DNA of 64,000 nucleotides from the NCBI RefSeq assembly GCF_025643255.1, contig NZ_CP087112.1, positions 1,302,001 to 1,366,000 on the forward strand, read 5' to 3'. This document shows positions 41,069 to 49,475 of this stretch, in pieces (positions within the stretch are counted from its first letter, which is position 1; each line of letters opens with the position of its first letter). The notes below the pieces were generated by a model, which did no database searches, was not told the DNA's origin, and saw nothing but the letters and a program-made list of their open reading frames with translations. Both the position numbers and the translations under genes were made by a program. This DNA comes from Halomonas sp. 7T (GTDB taxonomy: Bacteria; Pseudomonadota; Gammaproteobacteria; Pseudomonadales; Halomonadaceae).

Positions 41069-41749
41069 TCAGTCGTTGCTCATGATGCCCAAGATAGACA
41101 GCAGGCTGACGAACAGATTGTAGATGGAAACGTACAGCGTCACAGTCGCGAGGATGTAGTTGGTCTCGCCAGCACGGTGCACAATTTCGCTGGTTTGGTA
41201 AAGAATCGCTGCTGAAGCAAACAGCACGAAACCAGCGGAAACCATTAGCGAAAGCGCCGGTATATTGAAGATCAATCCAGCTACCATCGCCAAGATAAGA
41301 ACAATAGCGCCCGCCATCAAGAAGTTACCCAGGAAGCTAAAGTCTTTCTTAGTGGTGAGCGCTACTGCGGAAAGACCAATGAACGTCAGGCCCGTCATGG
41401 CTAGCGCGTTCATGATGAGCGCACCGCCATTGGGAAGCGTTAAATAGGCAGAGATGATGGGACCAAGCGTGAACCCCATAAAGCCTGTAAACGCGAAAGT
41501 TGATAACAGACCAACCGCAGAGTTAGCGGTTTTGTGAACCAAGAACATCAGACCATAGGCGCCAATGAAGAACACAAAAATGTTCATCTGCTGGATACCC
41601 ATCGCAACAGAGGCACCCGCCATGACAGCAGAAAACAGCAGCGTCATTGCCAGTAGTGCGTAGGTATTACGCAGCACCTTGTTGGCACTTACACCACTTA
41701 CCGCGCTGTGGGTTTGCGTTCTTGCCATGTTTGAATCGTTAAAAGCCAT
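41069..41749 (-). CDS. yccA: Bax inhibitor-1/YccA-family membrane protein
   Basis: 226 aa from MAFNDSNMARTQ at 41749, nine bases after GGGAG; the frame is open 18 codons upstream without a site. Seven hydrophobic helices over about 30-225. BI-1 blocks: LRNTYALLAMTLLFSAVMAG, STFAFTGFMGFTLGPIISAYL, and ATVTLYVSIYNLFVSLLSILGIMSND at the end. YccA modulates FtsH proteolysis in E. coli; homologues act as pH-gated ion leaks. yccA and tusE are also neighbours in E. coli. Confidence 0.93.
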   Translation of the reverse strand: MAFNDSNMARTQTHSAVSGVSANKVLRNTYALLAMTLLFSAVMAGASVAMGIQQMNIFVFFIGAYGLMFLVHKTANSAVGLLSTFAFTGFMGFTLGPIISAYLTLPNGGALIMNALAMTGLTFIGLSAVALTTKKDFSFLGNFLMAGAIVLILAMVAGLIFNIPALSLMVSAGFVLFASAAILYQTSEIVHRAGETNYILATVTLYVSIYNLFVSLLSILGIMSND

Positions 41750-41909
41750 GTATCTATGCTCCCTAGTAGTCGTACTAACAACGGACAAGCATGCCGTCAC
41801 CAAGTTCCAGACGCAAGTCTTTGTCTTACACGTTAGGTGGGTGCTTTTATCGCCCTCCTTTGGATAAGGTTGACTATGCTTTAACTTCTACCTTGAATTG
41901 GACAAAAAA

Positions 41910-42710
41910 ATGCCTGATAAAATCCCTACCTCACTCCCACGCCCGGGTATTGTTTCACTTTCTATCGCTACCCTATCCAGCTTGCTACTTTCAGCAGCCG
42001 CTTACGGCTTTACCCCCAGCGGCGAAGACATTAGCTATGATGTGAATGGCGAAAGGTTTGAAGGTTATTTCGTCTCGGCTGGTGAGCATGCCAAAGGCAG
42101 CGTGATCATTGTGCACGACTGGGACGGGCTGGATGACTACGAGCGCCAGCGAGCCGATATGTTCGCAGAGAAGGGTTACGATGCATTTGCCGTCGATCTT
42201 TTTGGTGCCGGCAACCGCCCACAAGCCACTGAAGATAAACAGGCCGCCACCCGTGCGCTTTATGAGGATCGTGAGCGGATGCGAACTCTCACCCTTGCTG
42301 GTTTGGCTCAAGCTAGAACCGAAGGGGCTGATACCCGCACCGTCATCATGGGCTACTGCTTTGGCGGGGCGGTCTCCTTAGAAATTGCACGCTCTGGCGA
42401 GGCAGATAACATCGCCGCATACGCTACCTTCCATGGAGGCCTAGACACACCCGAAGGCCAATCGTACGCCAGTGACACGCCACCAATTTATATTGCTCAT
42501 GGCGGTGCAGACACCTCTATAAGCCTAAAAGACGTAGCCACCCTAGCCAGCACTCTTGAACAGGCCGGCGTGACTTACGAAGTAGGGATTTATTCAGGCG
42601 CCCCCCATGCCTTTAGCGTGTTTGGCAGCGATCGTTACGACCAACGCGCCGACGAACGCTCATGGGAAACGTTTCTACAGTGGCTTGAGGACACGCAGGC
42701 TGATTCATGA
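41910..42710 (+). CDS. Secreted dienelactone-hydrolase-family alpha/beta hydrolase
   Basis: 266 aa from the ATG at 41910 (a TTG four codons upstream is the alternative). Signal peptide: VSLSIATLSSLLLSAAAYG. The catalytic triad pattern of the family is visible: nucleophilic Cys in MGYCFGGAVSLEIA (about 148), Asp in the IAHGGADTSISL region, His in GAPHAFSVFG. The lid carries KGYDAFAVDLFGAGNRPQATEDKQAA. Dienelactone hydrolases open lactones in chloroaromatic pathways, but this exported subgroup is broad and usually uncharacterised. It is just upstream of the catabolic region but on the other strand. Confidence 0.85.
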   Translation: MPDKIPTSLPRPGIVSLSIATLSSLLLSAAAYGFTPSGEDISYDVNGERFEGYFVSAGEHAKGSVIIVHDWDGLDDYERQRADMFAEKGYDAFAVDLFGAGNRPQATEDKQAATRALYEDRERMRTLTLAGLAQARTEGADTRTVIMGYCFGGAVSLEIARSGEADNIAAYATFHGGLDTPEGQSYASDTPPIYIAHGGADTSISLKDVATLASTLEQAGVTYEVGIYSGAPHAFSVFGSDRYDQRADERSWETFLQWLEDTQADS

Positions 42711-42779
42711 ATTCGATATGGCAGTGGCTCAAGTACGAGCGTCAGCCACTGCCAATGATTAAAGATAAACAGTATCAGC

Positions 42780-42809
42780 AAAAAAATAGCAGTTCTTTTC
42801 AGGACTGCT
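42780..42809 (-). terminator. Rho-independent terminator of the small-protein genes
   Basis: On the minus strand AGCAGT, loop, ACTGCT followed by a T-rich run (A-run 42780-42786 on +). It overlaps the end of the 55-codon gene. Confidence 0.75.
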
Positions 42810-42966
42810 CGCTCTTTTCCTCAACTTCATCATCTTTATGCGGTGTAAGAGCCGCTGTATTCGCTTGTCGAACGTCTTGTGCGTTGTACAACCGTGCATC
42901 AAGAATATTGAGAACCGCCAATTGCGCAAATAATACTGCAAAGCACAGCACAAGCCCCTTCAACAT
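42799..42966 (-). CDS. Small single-pass membrane protein, 55 aa
   Basis: Reads MLKGLVLCFAVLFAQLAVLN.. then a polar, charged tail ending DDEVEEKSEQS. One N-terminal hydrophobic helix (about 4-22) and a soluble tail of about 30 residues. TAAGGA lies ten bases before the ATG, and an intrinsic terminator overlaps its stop codon, which argues for a real gene. No family recognised. It follows a 36-codon membrane ORF by 12 bases. Confidence 0.55.
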   Translation of the reverse strand: MLKGLVLCFAVLFAQLAVLNILDARLYNAQDVRQANTAALTPHKDDEVEEKSEQS

Positions 42967-42978
42967 GGCGACTTTTCC

Positions 42979-43089
42979 TTAGTAGGCTAATAAAAACCAC
43001 GCACAAATGGATAATAGCCCAACACCTACAAAAATCAACGAACAAATGCAAAGAGTATTGTAGTTAATTTCCAGCACATCACTCGGCAT
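42979..43089 (-). CDS. Tiny membrane ORF, 36 aa (or remnant of a longer two-helix protein)
   Basis: Reads MPSDVLEINYNTLCICSLIF.. ending in AWFLLAY, a single hydrophobic helix. AAGGA lies ten bases before the chosen ATG; an ATG six codons upstream (43107) is also possible. The frame is open back to the BKACE stop codon at 43189-43191 and encodes a second hydrophobic stretch (VSAVLLFGIGVLAM) without a good start, so this could be the end of a decayed two-helix protein. Confidence 0.4.
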   Translation of the reverse strand: MPSDVLEINYNTLCICSLIFVGVGLLSICAWFLLAY

Positions 43090-43188
43090 GGCGAGCATTT
43101 CCTTCATTGCCAAAACGCCTATACCAAACAGCAGAACGGCGCTTACTTGGAAGCCAGCGATGGCATCGCACCACGCTGGGAGATAGCC

Positions 43189-44019
43189 TTACGCCATCTG
43201 CAGCCCCAGTGTGTCGCGGGCCTGCTGCCAAGTGGCGACCGGGCGCTGATATTTTTCGCACAGCGCGACGGTTCTCTCGACTAGGGCTGCGTTGGAGGCG
43301 GCTAAGGTATCGCGATCTAGGCGCACGTTATCTTCAAGCCCGGTGCGGGTATGGCCGCCTGCTGCAATCGACCACTCGTTAAGCAGGTATTGGTTGGCTC
43401 CTATGCCTGCGCCGCACCACTGGGCGTCGGGGGCTAGTCGTTTGAGCGTTTCAATAAAGAAGTCAAAGCTGTGTTTGTCGGCGGGCATTGAGTTTTTCAC
43501 CCCCATGACGAACTGAACGTATAACGGCGCTTTTAACTTGCCCTGCTTTGAGAGCGCAACCGCCTGGTGGATGTGCGAGAGGTCAAACGCCTCGATTTCA
43601 GGCTTCACGTTGTACTTGAGCATTTCGTCTGCCAGCCACTCCACCAATTGAGGAGGGTTTTCGTAAACGCGACTGGGAAAATTATTCGAGCCCACCGAGA
43701 GGCTAGCCATATCCGGTTTCAGCGGCAGCATGCCGCCGCGAGCTTCACCGGCACCGGATCGGCCGCCGGTGGAAAGCTGGATAATCATGCCTGGGCAGTG
43801 TTTCTTGAGCCCTTCCATCAGGCGGCCAAATTTTTCTGGGTCGGATGACGGCGTTTGGTCGTCGTTACGCACATGGCAATGCGCAATACTGGCACCTGCT
43901 TCAAAAGCTGCCTGGGTACTTTCGATTTGCTCATTAACGGTAATCGGTACCGCGGGATTATTTTCTTTACGTGGCAGGCTGCCCGTAATGGCAACACAGA
44001 TAATGCATGGCTGAGACAT
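43189..44019 (-). CDS. BKACE-family beta-keto acid cleavage enzyme (DUF849)
   Basis: 276 aa from MSQPCIICVAITGS at 44019 (GAGGTG upstream). TIM-barrel enzyme using zinc: GASIAHCHVRN carries the two His ligands (about 47 and 49), and GGHTRTGLEDNVRL carries the Glu ligand near 228. Also QLSTGGRSG and the EIEAFDLSHIHQA block. Family reaction: beta-keto acid + acetyl-CoA -> acetoacetate + the CoA ester of the remaining acid. Specificity varies (3-keto-5-aminohexanoate, dehydrocarnitine, beta-ketoadipate and others are tested family substrates). The neighbouring 3-oxoadipate-forming genes make beta-ketoadipate a reasonable guess. Confidence 0.9.
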   Translation of the reverse strand: MSQPCIICVAITGSLPRKENNPAVPITVNEQIESTQAAFEAGASIAHCHVRNDDQTPSSDPEKFGRLMEGLKKHCPGMIIQLSTGGRSGAGEARGGMLPLKPDMASLSVGSNNFPSRVYENPPQLVEWLADEMLKYNVKPEIEAFDLSHIHQAVALSKQGKLKAPLYVQFVMGVKNSMPADKHSFDFFIETLKRLAPDAQWCGAGIGANQYLLNEWSIAAGGHTRTGLEDNVRLDRDTLAASNAALVERTVALCEKYQRPVATWQQARDTLGLQMA

Positions 44020-44431
44020 AAGCACCTCGATTTATTTTTATAATAAGCACTAACAATAGGAATAAACGTTAAATGCAATACGGTTAACACCTAACATTAA
44101 AAAAACGCACTAATAACTTTCACAATACTCACATTCGCTATTAACGGCTGCACTCCCTATGACTCTGAGGCGATTAAAGCACTGCCACTTTCGCTTTTCA
44201 TAACGCTGGGAATGAAAAAAAGTCCAATCTGGCCATATTAACAATAAGGCGCTCTGTCCTTAGCGACAAGACCACCTGAGAATGCCTATCACAAGGTTGC
44301 ACTTCTGTTATTCGCAACGCCGATTTAACAACGCACGTCCTTGTTAGCGCTAGCTACCTACACCCAACCACCACAATGTGGCGAAGGTGGCAGCGCATAC
44401 TGTCCCACAACAAAACTTACAAGGTGACCTC
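44020..44431. promoter_or_regulatory. Divergent intergenic region between BKACE and SDR genes
   Basis: About 410 bp with no gene that I can support. It is AT-rich near the BKACE start and must hold both divergent promoters. Only small symmetric words stand out: TAGCGCTA at 44345-44352 overlapping GCTAGC at 44349-44354, near the SDR start. No convincing -35/-10 pair was identified. Confidence 0.5.
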
Positions 44432-45235
44432 ATGGATAACACTCGACTCAAAGGCAAACACTGTCTCATTACTGGTGCTGCACGTGGCATGGGAGCGGCT
44501 GTCGCTGAGCATTACGCTGCGCAAGGGGCAAAGGTCTGCGTGGCAGACCTCAACATTGAGGGGTGCGAAGAGGTCGCTCAGCGCATCAAATCAAAGGGTG
44601 GCGATGCCATTGCCATTAAGTTAAATGTTACTAACCGCGCGGAAGTGCAGGCAGCCGTTAACGCCACGGTAGAAGCGTTTGGTAGTTTGAACGTGATGGT
44701 GAACAATGCCGGTATCAATAAGCCATTAATGTTTCTGGATATCACTGAAGAAAATTGGCATCAAATTATGGATGTTAATGCGCTGGGTTGCTTACTCGGT
44801 ATGCAGGAAGCGGCTAAACAGATGATTAGCCAGGGCAAAGAAAGCGGCCCTTATAAAATCATTAACGTAGGTTCAATTCTCTCCCGCCAGGCATTTGACG
44901 ATGTGGTGCCCTACTCCTGCAGCAAGCATGCCGTACTAGCGATGATTAACGGCGGTGCAAAAGCACTGGTTGACCACAACATCACCGTTAACGGCTATGC
45001 CCCAGGCGTGGTGCGCACCGAGCTTTGGGAACAGCTGGATAAAGACTTAGTCAGCATCGGTAAATTCGAGAAGCAGGGCCAGTCAATGGATGAACTGGCT
45101 GAAAAAATGATTCTGATGAAGCGTTACTCTTACCCAGAAGATGTGGTCGGCACCGCGTCGTTCCTCGCCAGCCAAGAGTCTGATTACATGACCGGGCAGC
45201 TGCTAATGATCGATGGCGGCATGATCATGCAGTAA
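44432..45235 (+). CDS. Short-chain dehydrogenase/reductase
   Basis: 267 aa from MDNTRLKGKHCLITG at 44432 (AAGGTG upstream; the frame opens 18 codons earlier without a site). Classical SDR: GAARGMG nucleotide loop (about 16-22), NNAG, catalytic Ser in VGSILSR, YSCSK (Tyr-x3-Lys) and a C-terminal LASQESDYMTGQLLMIDGGM. It resembles polyol, acetoin or 3-hydroxybutyrate dehydrogenases. It diverges from BKACE, whose product is acetoacetate, so reduction to 3-hydroxybutyrate is one possibility; a sugar or polyol substrate is another. Confidence 0.88.
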   Translation: MDNTRLKGKHCLITGAARGMGAAVAEHYAAQGAKVCVADLNIEGCEEVAQRIKSKGGDAIAIKLNVTNRAEVQAAVNATVEAFGSLNVMVNNAGINKPLMFLDITEENWHQIMDVNALGCLLGMQEAAKQMISQGKESGPYKIINVGSILSRQAFDDVVPYSCSKHAVLAMINGGAKALVDHNITVNGYAPGVVRTELWEQLDKDLVSIGKFEKQGQSMDELAEKMILMKRYSYPEDVVGTASFLASQESDYMTGQLLMIDGGMIMQ

Positions 45236-45257
45236 GCCTCTAGCCAAGAAGCCATTT

Positions 45258-45286
45258 CCCCCATACCTGCCTCTCAGGTATGGGGG
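45258..45286. terminator. Perfect 12-bp hairpin between convergent genes
   Basis: CCCCCATACCTG, loop CCTCT, CAGGTATGGGGG, 23 bases after the SDR stop. Likely bidirectional terminator for the SDR and the solute-binding regulator. Confidence 0.7.
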
Positions 45287-45303
45287 TTACTCCTTCCATC
45301 TGC

Positions 45304-47075
45304 TTAATAATGCCCCTTTTCCCGCATAACGTTATCAGCGCGCTCTTGGGCGATAGAGAGCGCTTTTTTAATTGAACGCCGCCCATCCAGCACCTCGAAA
45401 ATTTCATTACCTGCGATGCTGATTAGCTCGGTAATGCCTGGAACCGGCGGGCGTGGCCACGCCTGTAAAACATCCTGCTTCGCCATATCATCGACAATCG
45501 TAATCAACGGCTCAACGGCGACAGCGCGGACACTTCCGGGTCTTGGCTAACGCTAAAACGCGGCGTGACCAAGCTACCGTTCATGATGTAGAGCTTAGAC
45601 ATATTGGGCGACGTGAGGTGTTTTAACGCCGTCCACACGGCCTCCACTCGCTCTTTAGATAAGTTGGCCGGTATCGCCAGCGCATACCCACCAATAGGCG
45701 TAATCGCCCTGCCGTGATTGCCCACCGGATGGGATAAATACCCCGTATTGCCGTATGCCGGTGATCTCTTATCGAACTCGATCAAAGGTGCCAGCAGCGT
45801 GTAGCAGTAAGCCATGCACGACTCACCCGAGGCATAGGATTGCGCCCGTTCGTACCAAGACATATTGAGAATATTCGGCGGAGAGTATTTGAGAATATCC
45901 AGCATATACTCGCAGGCTCGGTAAGCGGCGTCCGATTGAAACATCGGCCGCAGCTGCTCACCGCTGGCGTTTTGAAAATCGAAGCCGCCTGCATGCAGCG
46001 GTAGATCGACAATGGGCTGCCCAAATTTAGCCATCAGGAAGCTAAACGTATGCCCCAGCGGCGTGCCACGGGCGGCGTTCCAAGCGATCCCGTATCGCCC
46101 CTTCGCGGGGTCGTGCAACTGTCTTGCAACTTTTACCAAGGCCTCGGTGGTGCTGGGGGGCGTTAACTGCGCAGCCGCCAAAATATCCTTGCGATAACAG
46201 AGCAGTTCAGGGGTGGTTTGTACCGGCATACCGTACTGACAACCCCCATAGCCGGCGCTTTGGATCGCCATCGGGTGGAAGTCAGAAAGATCGTAGCCAT
46301 CGCGCTGGATGAGCGCATCTAGCGGCATCAAAACGCCCTGTGCGACCAAGTCGCCAAACCAGGGTAAGTCGCAGGCGACAATGTCGTAGCGGGATTTTGC
46401 TAAACGGGCATTGTCGAGAATGTCATCTAGCAAGTTATCAATGGAGCGCGCTTTATTGCGAATTTCCACGCCGAAAATAGACTCTAGCTGGCGTTTTAAA
46501 TTATGCATGGCCATGAACGTAGGGTCCGCATGCGCCAGCACACGTAAGCCCCCTTTCAGCTCCAGCCGCGCGGAGAGCACAGCGGGCGTCGAGATCACCT
46601 GCTGAGACGCTGACGTGCCTAAAAATATCTTGCTGCCAGACTCTGAGGCGGGGTCGATCCCAAACAGCGGGCCCAGCAGGCCCTTGATGCGCTCCGCGTA
46701 GCTTTCCCACTCTTCTATCATCTGTGGGGAGGGATGCAGCGAGACGGTTTTTCCTGTCTTTGTGCGTGGGCGCGAAATGAGCAGGCCTCGCTGCATAATG
46801 CTTTCAATGCCACGCTTGGCGGTGCCGTAGGTCAGCCCTGAGGCATCCGCCAGCGAGGTGGGCGTGGTTAAACGGCCCGCCAGATGATTGCGCATCACGT
46901 GCAGCAACATCCGCATCTCACGATACCCCAGCGACATCGAGAGTGTTGATTCGGTCTCGTTTTCAAATTTCTCAATGAACTCAATGAAGCGCGCTAACTC
47001 GGTGTTCGATATTTTAGATAAGGGCGTTTGTGAAAGCGTATCGTAAGGCCCTTCAGGGTGCGAATCGTCAAACAT
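45304..47075 (-). pseudogene. Winged-helix/solute-binding-protein fusion regulator, frameshifted near its C-terminus
   Basis: The main frame (45504-47075, 523 aa) has a MarR-like winged helix at about 25-125 (MRMLLHVMRNHLAGRLTTPTSLADASGLTYGTAKRGIES) followed by a type-1 extracellular solute-binding (maltose-binding-like) domain from about 145 (GGLRVLAHADPTFMAMHNLK, GYGGCQYGMPVQTTPELLCYRKDIL, ITPIGGYALAIP). There is no signal peptide, so it should be a cytoplasmic one-component sensor. It stops at 45504-45506 just after RFSVSQDPEV. The -1 frame then continues without a gap (VEPLITIVDDMAKQ... to EKGHY, stop at 45304), which is the expected C-terminal helix of solute-binding proteins. One missing base near 45507-45535, a sequencing error or programmed slippage would explain it. 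Confidence 0.82.
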
Positions 47076-47108
47076 GGTCAGCCCACTCGCCTCTTTTTCA
47101 TGGTGGCT

Positions 47109-47846
47109 TTAACTTACTCCATCGATGATCAACCGGATACCTAACAAAATGAGTAGGCAAAGAATCACCCGGAAAAACAGCTCGCCATCCATCCGCCGCT
47201 GAATGATCAACCCTAATTGAATGCCCAGCCACGCCACCGGCATCAGCAGCAGTGCAATGGTGAGATTATCGAACGTCACCAGGCCAAGCAGCGTGTAGGG
47301 CACCAGCTTCACCAAGTTGGTGATCGCGAGAAACACCACCGCCGTGCCTAAAAACTGCTGCTTAGTGAGTTGGCACTGCAGCAGGTAAAAGTTCAGCGGT
47401 GGGCCGCCCGCATGGGCAATAAAACTGGTAAAACCTGCTATTCCTCCACACAAACGCCCCACCCACGTGGGCAGCAGTCGGCCGCGCAGCGGTTTAAGCA
47501 GCCCCCACAGGCCAAACAGCACGGAAAAAATGCCGAGTAGCAGTGTCAGCAGCGCCTCATCAAACCAGCCATAGGTGAAGTAGCCCACCGCAACGCCCAA
47601 TATCGCAGGCGGAAACATCAGCCATAACAAGCGGTCCACCCGCTGTCGCCACCACGCTTTTAGGCTAAACACGTCCATCACAATCAGCAGCGGCAGCATC
47701 ACCGCCACCGCAAAGGTCGGGCTTGCCTTTAGCGAGATCAGCGGTACAGCAACCACCCCCACCCCACCCGCAAACCCTGATTTGGAAATCCCCGTCAATA
47801 ACACGGCCACGATCATCAGCGCTACAAACACCCAATCAAACGCCAT
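47109..47846 (-). CDS. TauE/SafE-family sulfite/anion exporter
   Basis: 245 aa with about eight hydrophobic helices in two TauE repeats (VLLTGISKSGFAGGVGVVAVPLISL at the start; LCGGIAGFTSFIAHAGGPPLNFYLL in the second half). Family members export sulfite, sulfoacetate or other organic anions. In this cluster it may release a by-product. AAGGGG precedes the ATG. It follows the nitroreductase gene by 115 bp with a hairpin between, so it may form a separate unit. Confidence 0.88.
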   Translation of the reverse strand: MAFDWVFVALMIVAVLLTGISKSGFAGGVGVVAVPLISLKASPTFAVAVMLPLLIVMDVFSLKAWWRQRVDRLLWLMFPPAILGVAVGYFTYGWFDEALLTLLLGIFSVLFGLWGLLKPLRGRLLPTWVGRLCGGIAGFTSFIAHAGGPPLNFYLLQCQLTKQQFLGTAVVFLAITNLVKLVPYTLLGLVTFDNLTIALLLMPVAWLGIQLGLIIQRRMDGELFFRVILCLLILLGIRLIIDGVS

Positions 47847-47894
47847 CAGAACACCCCTTTTAGATAGAGCCTCAACGCCAGGCCACCCACGCAG

Positions 47895-47926
47895 AAAAAA
47901 GGGCCATGACAGGCACGGCCCTTTTT
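47895..47926. terminator. Bidirectional terminator between rutE-like and tauE-like genes
   Basis: A6 (47895-47900), GGGCC, 11-base loop, GGCCC, then T5 (47922-47926). For minus-strand transcription of the nitroreductase operon it gives a stem followed by T6. Confidence 0.75.
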
Positions 47927-47961
47927 CGGTAGTTCAAACAGTATGCGTCCGTAAGGCGTGC

Positions 47962-48552
47962 TTACAGTACGGTGCACACTTCATCGAAGGCAAAGCGATC
48001 GCCACGCGGGAACAGGGCGCTGGCATCGCCATAGCCTAAGTTGCACAGGAAGTTGCTCTTCACTTTACCCTCTGGGAAGAACTCTTCATCCACCGCAGCG
48101 TTATTGAAGCCCGACATAGGGCCTGCATCCAAGCCCAGTGCACGGGCCGCCAAAATCAAATAGCCGCCTTGAATTGAGCTATTGCGGAACGCCGTAGAGT
48201 GAATGAAATCCGGCTTGCCTTCAAACAGCGATTTAGCGTCTTTGTTATGGGCAAACATGCGCGGCAGGTGCTCGTAAAACTCCGTATCAAAACCAATCAC
48301 TGCCACCACCGGGGCTTTCATGGTTTTTTCCTGGTTGCCTGGCAAAAGCGCTGGCTTCAGGCGTTCCTTGGCTTCGTCAGTGGTCAGGAAAATAATCCGT
48401 GATGGCTGGCAGTTCATCGAGGTGGGGCCGTAATGCATGAGGTGATACAGCTCGCGCAGCGTATCCTCGCTCACCTCGCGGTCCTGCCACACGTTATGGG
48501 TGCGCGCTTCTGTAAATAGAGTGGCTATCGCTGCTTGGTTAATCGTTGTCAT
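47962..48552 (-). CDS. Nitroreductase-family flavoprotein, RutE/HadB-like
   Basis: 196 aa. LYHLMHYGPTSMNCQPSRIIFLT is the FMN-binding start shared with RutE (malonic semialdehyde reductase); NSSIQGGYLILAARALGLDAGPMSGFNNAAVDEEFF and NFLCNLGYGD follow. RutE-like proteins act in uracil breakdown; others in the family reduce aromatic or enal compounds. No other rut genes are present, so the uracil role is doubtful and it probably reduces an intermediate of this local pathway. GAGGCAACACC precedes the ATG. Confidence 0.85.
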   Translation of the reverse strand: MTTINQAAIATLFTEARTHNVWQDREVSEDTLRELYHLMHYGPTSMNCQPSRIIFLTTDEAKERLKPALLPGNQEKTMKAPVVAVIGFDTEFYEHLPRMFAHNKDAKSLFEGKPDFIHSTAFRNSSIQGGYLILAARALGLDAGPMSGFNNAAVDEEFFPEGKVKSNFLCNLGYGDASALFPRGDRFAFDEVCTVL

Positions 48553-48611
48553 GGTGTTGCCTCTTTCGGTGTAACCCGCTCAGTAGGAGCCAGGCGTTCA
48601 GGGTGAGTCGT

Positions 48612-49475
48612 TCAGGCCGTCTTTAAGCCGAAGTCGTATTGAAAATAGCGGTAAGGGGTGTCCATCTGCCGACCGTCGGGCGCTTGCCCCGCTGGCTTTT
48701 GAATGAACTCCTTTACCAAGGAGTCCTTCACGCCAAATACCGCGTCAGAATCAAGGTAAGGGTCGTCTTCCGCGAAGATTTGAGTCACCAGGGTTTCGTA
48801 GCCCGGTGCCATCAGCATGAAATGCACATGGGCGGGGCGATAAGGATGACGCCCGGTGATCTCAAGCATTTTGCCAACGGGCCCATCGGTCGGAATGGGA
48901 TAGGGAGACGGCGTCACCGTCCAAAAGGCGTAGCGGCCCTGGCTATCGGTATGAAAACGAGCGCGCAGGGTCGCGCTTTCAAGCTCAGGCTTCTGGACGT
49001 CATAAAAGCCTTCGCTGTCTGATTGCCAAACGTCGATGGCGACATTCGCCAAAGGCTTGCCATGGGCGTCGTGTACGTAACCTTCGATGAACAGAGGCTC
49101 CCCTTCCACGCCCCAGTTAATGGCATCGCCCTGGTTGGCTTGGGGAGGGTCGGCGACGTAAAAAGGCCCCAACACGGTGCTTTCGGTAATCTTAGGGTCG
49201 CTGCTGGCGTGGTTAATCGCATCCACCAGCATAGTGACGCCCAGGGTGTCAGACAGCAGGATAAACTCCTGGCGTTCGTCGTCGCACATTTGCCCGGCTC
49301 GAGTGAGAAACTCAATCGCCTGAGTCCACTCTTTCTCGGTGGGCTGCACTTCGCGCAGGTAGGCATGCAGGTGGTTGACCAAGCCATTGAGCAGCGTTTT
49401 CAGCCGCTCATCTTCACAGCGTGAGAACTCATCCATTACGGCGGCGGTAATATTGTCGGTGGTGAGATTACGCAT
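48612..49475 (-). CDS. Intradiol ring-cleavage dioxygenase, hydroxyquinol 1,2-dioxygenase type
   Basis: 287 aa. An N-terminal helical linker domain typical of catechol/hydroxyquinol dioxygenases (about 1-100) is followed by the beta-sandwich: ESTVLGPFYV, VAIDVWQSDSEGFYDVQ (first Tyr iron ligand), TPSPYPIPTDGPVGKML (second Tyr) and HPYRPAHVHFML (His-x-His ligands). The FYVADPP and YDVQKPE variants resemble hydroxyquinol enzymes. It would open hydroxyquinol to maleylacetate, the substrate of the reductase encoded three genes upstream. GGGAGGG precedes the ATG; overlaps the preceding gene by 8 bp. Confidence 0.9.
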   Translation of the reverse strand: MRNLTTDNITAAVMDEFSRCEDERLKTLLNGLVNHLHAYLREVQPTEKEWTQAIEFLTRAGQMCDDERQEFILLSDTLGVTMLVDAINHASSDPKITESTVLGPFYVADPPQANQGDAINWGVEGEPLFIEGYVHDAHGKPLANVAIDVWQSDSEGFYDVQKPELESATLRARFHTDSQGRYAFWTVTPSPYPIPTDGPVGKMLEITGRHPYRPAHVHFMLMAPGYETLVTQIFAEDDPYLDSDAVFGVKDSLVKEFIQKPAGQAPDGRQMDTPYRYFQYDFGLKTA

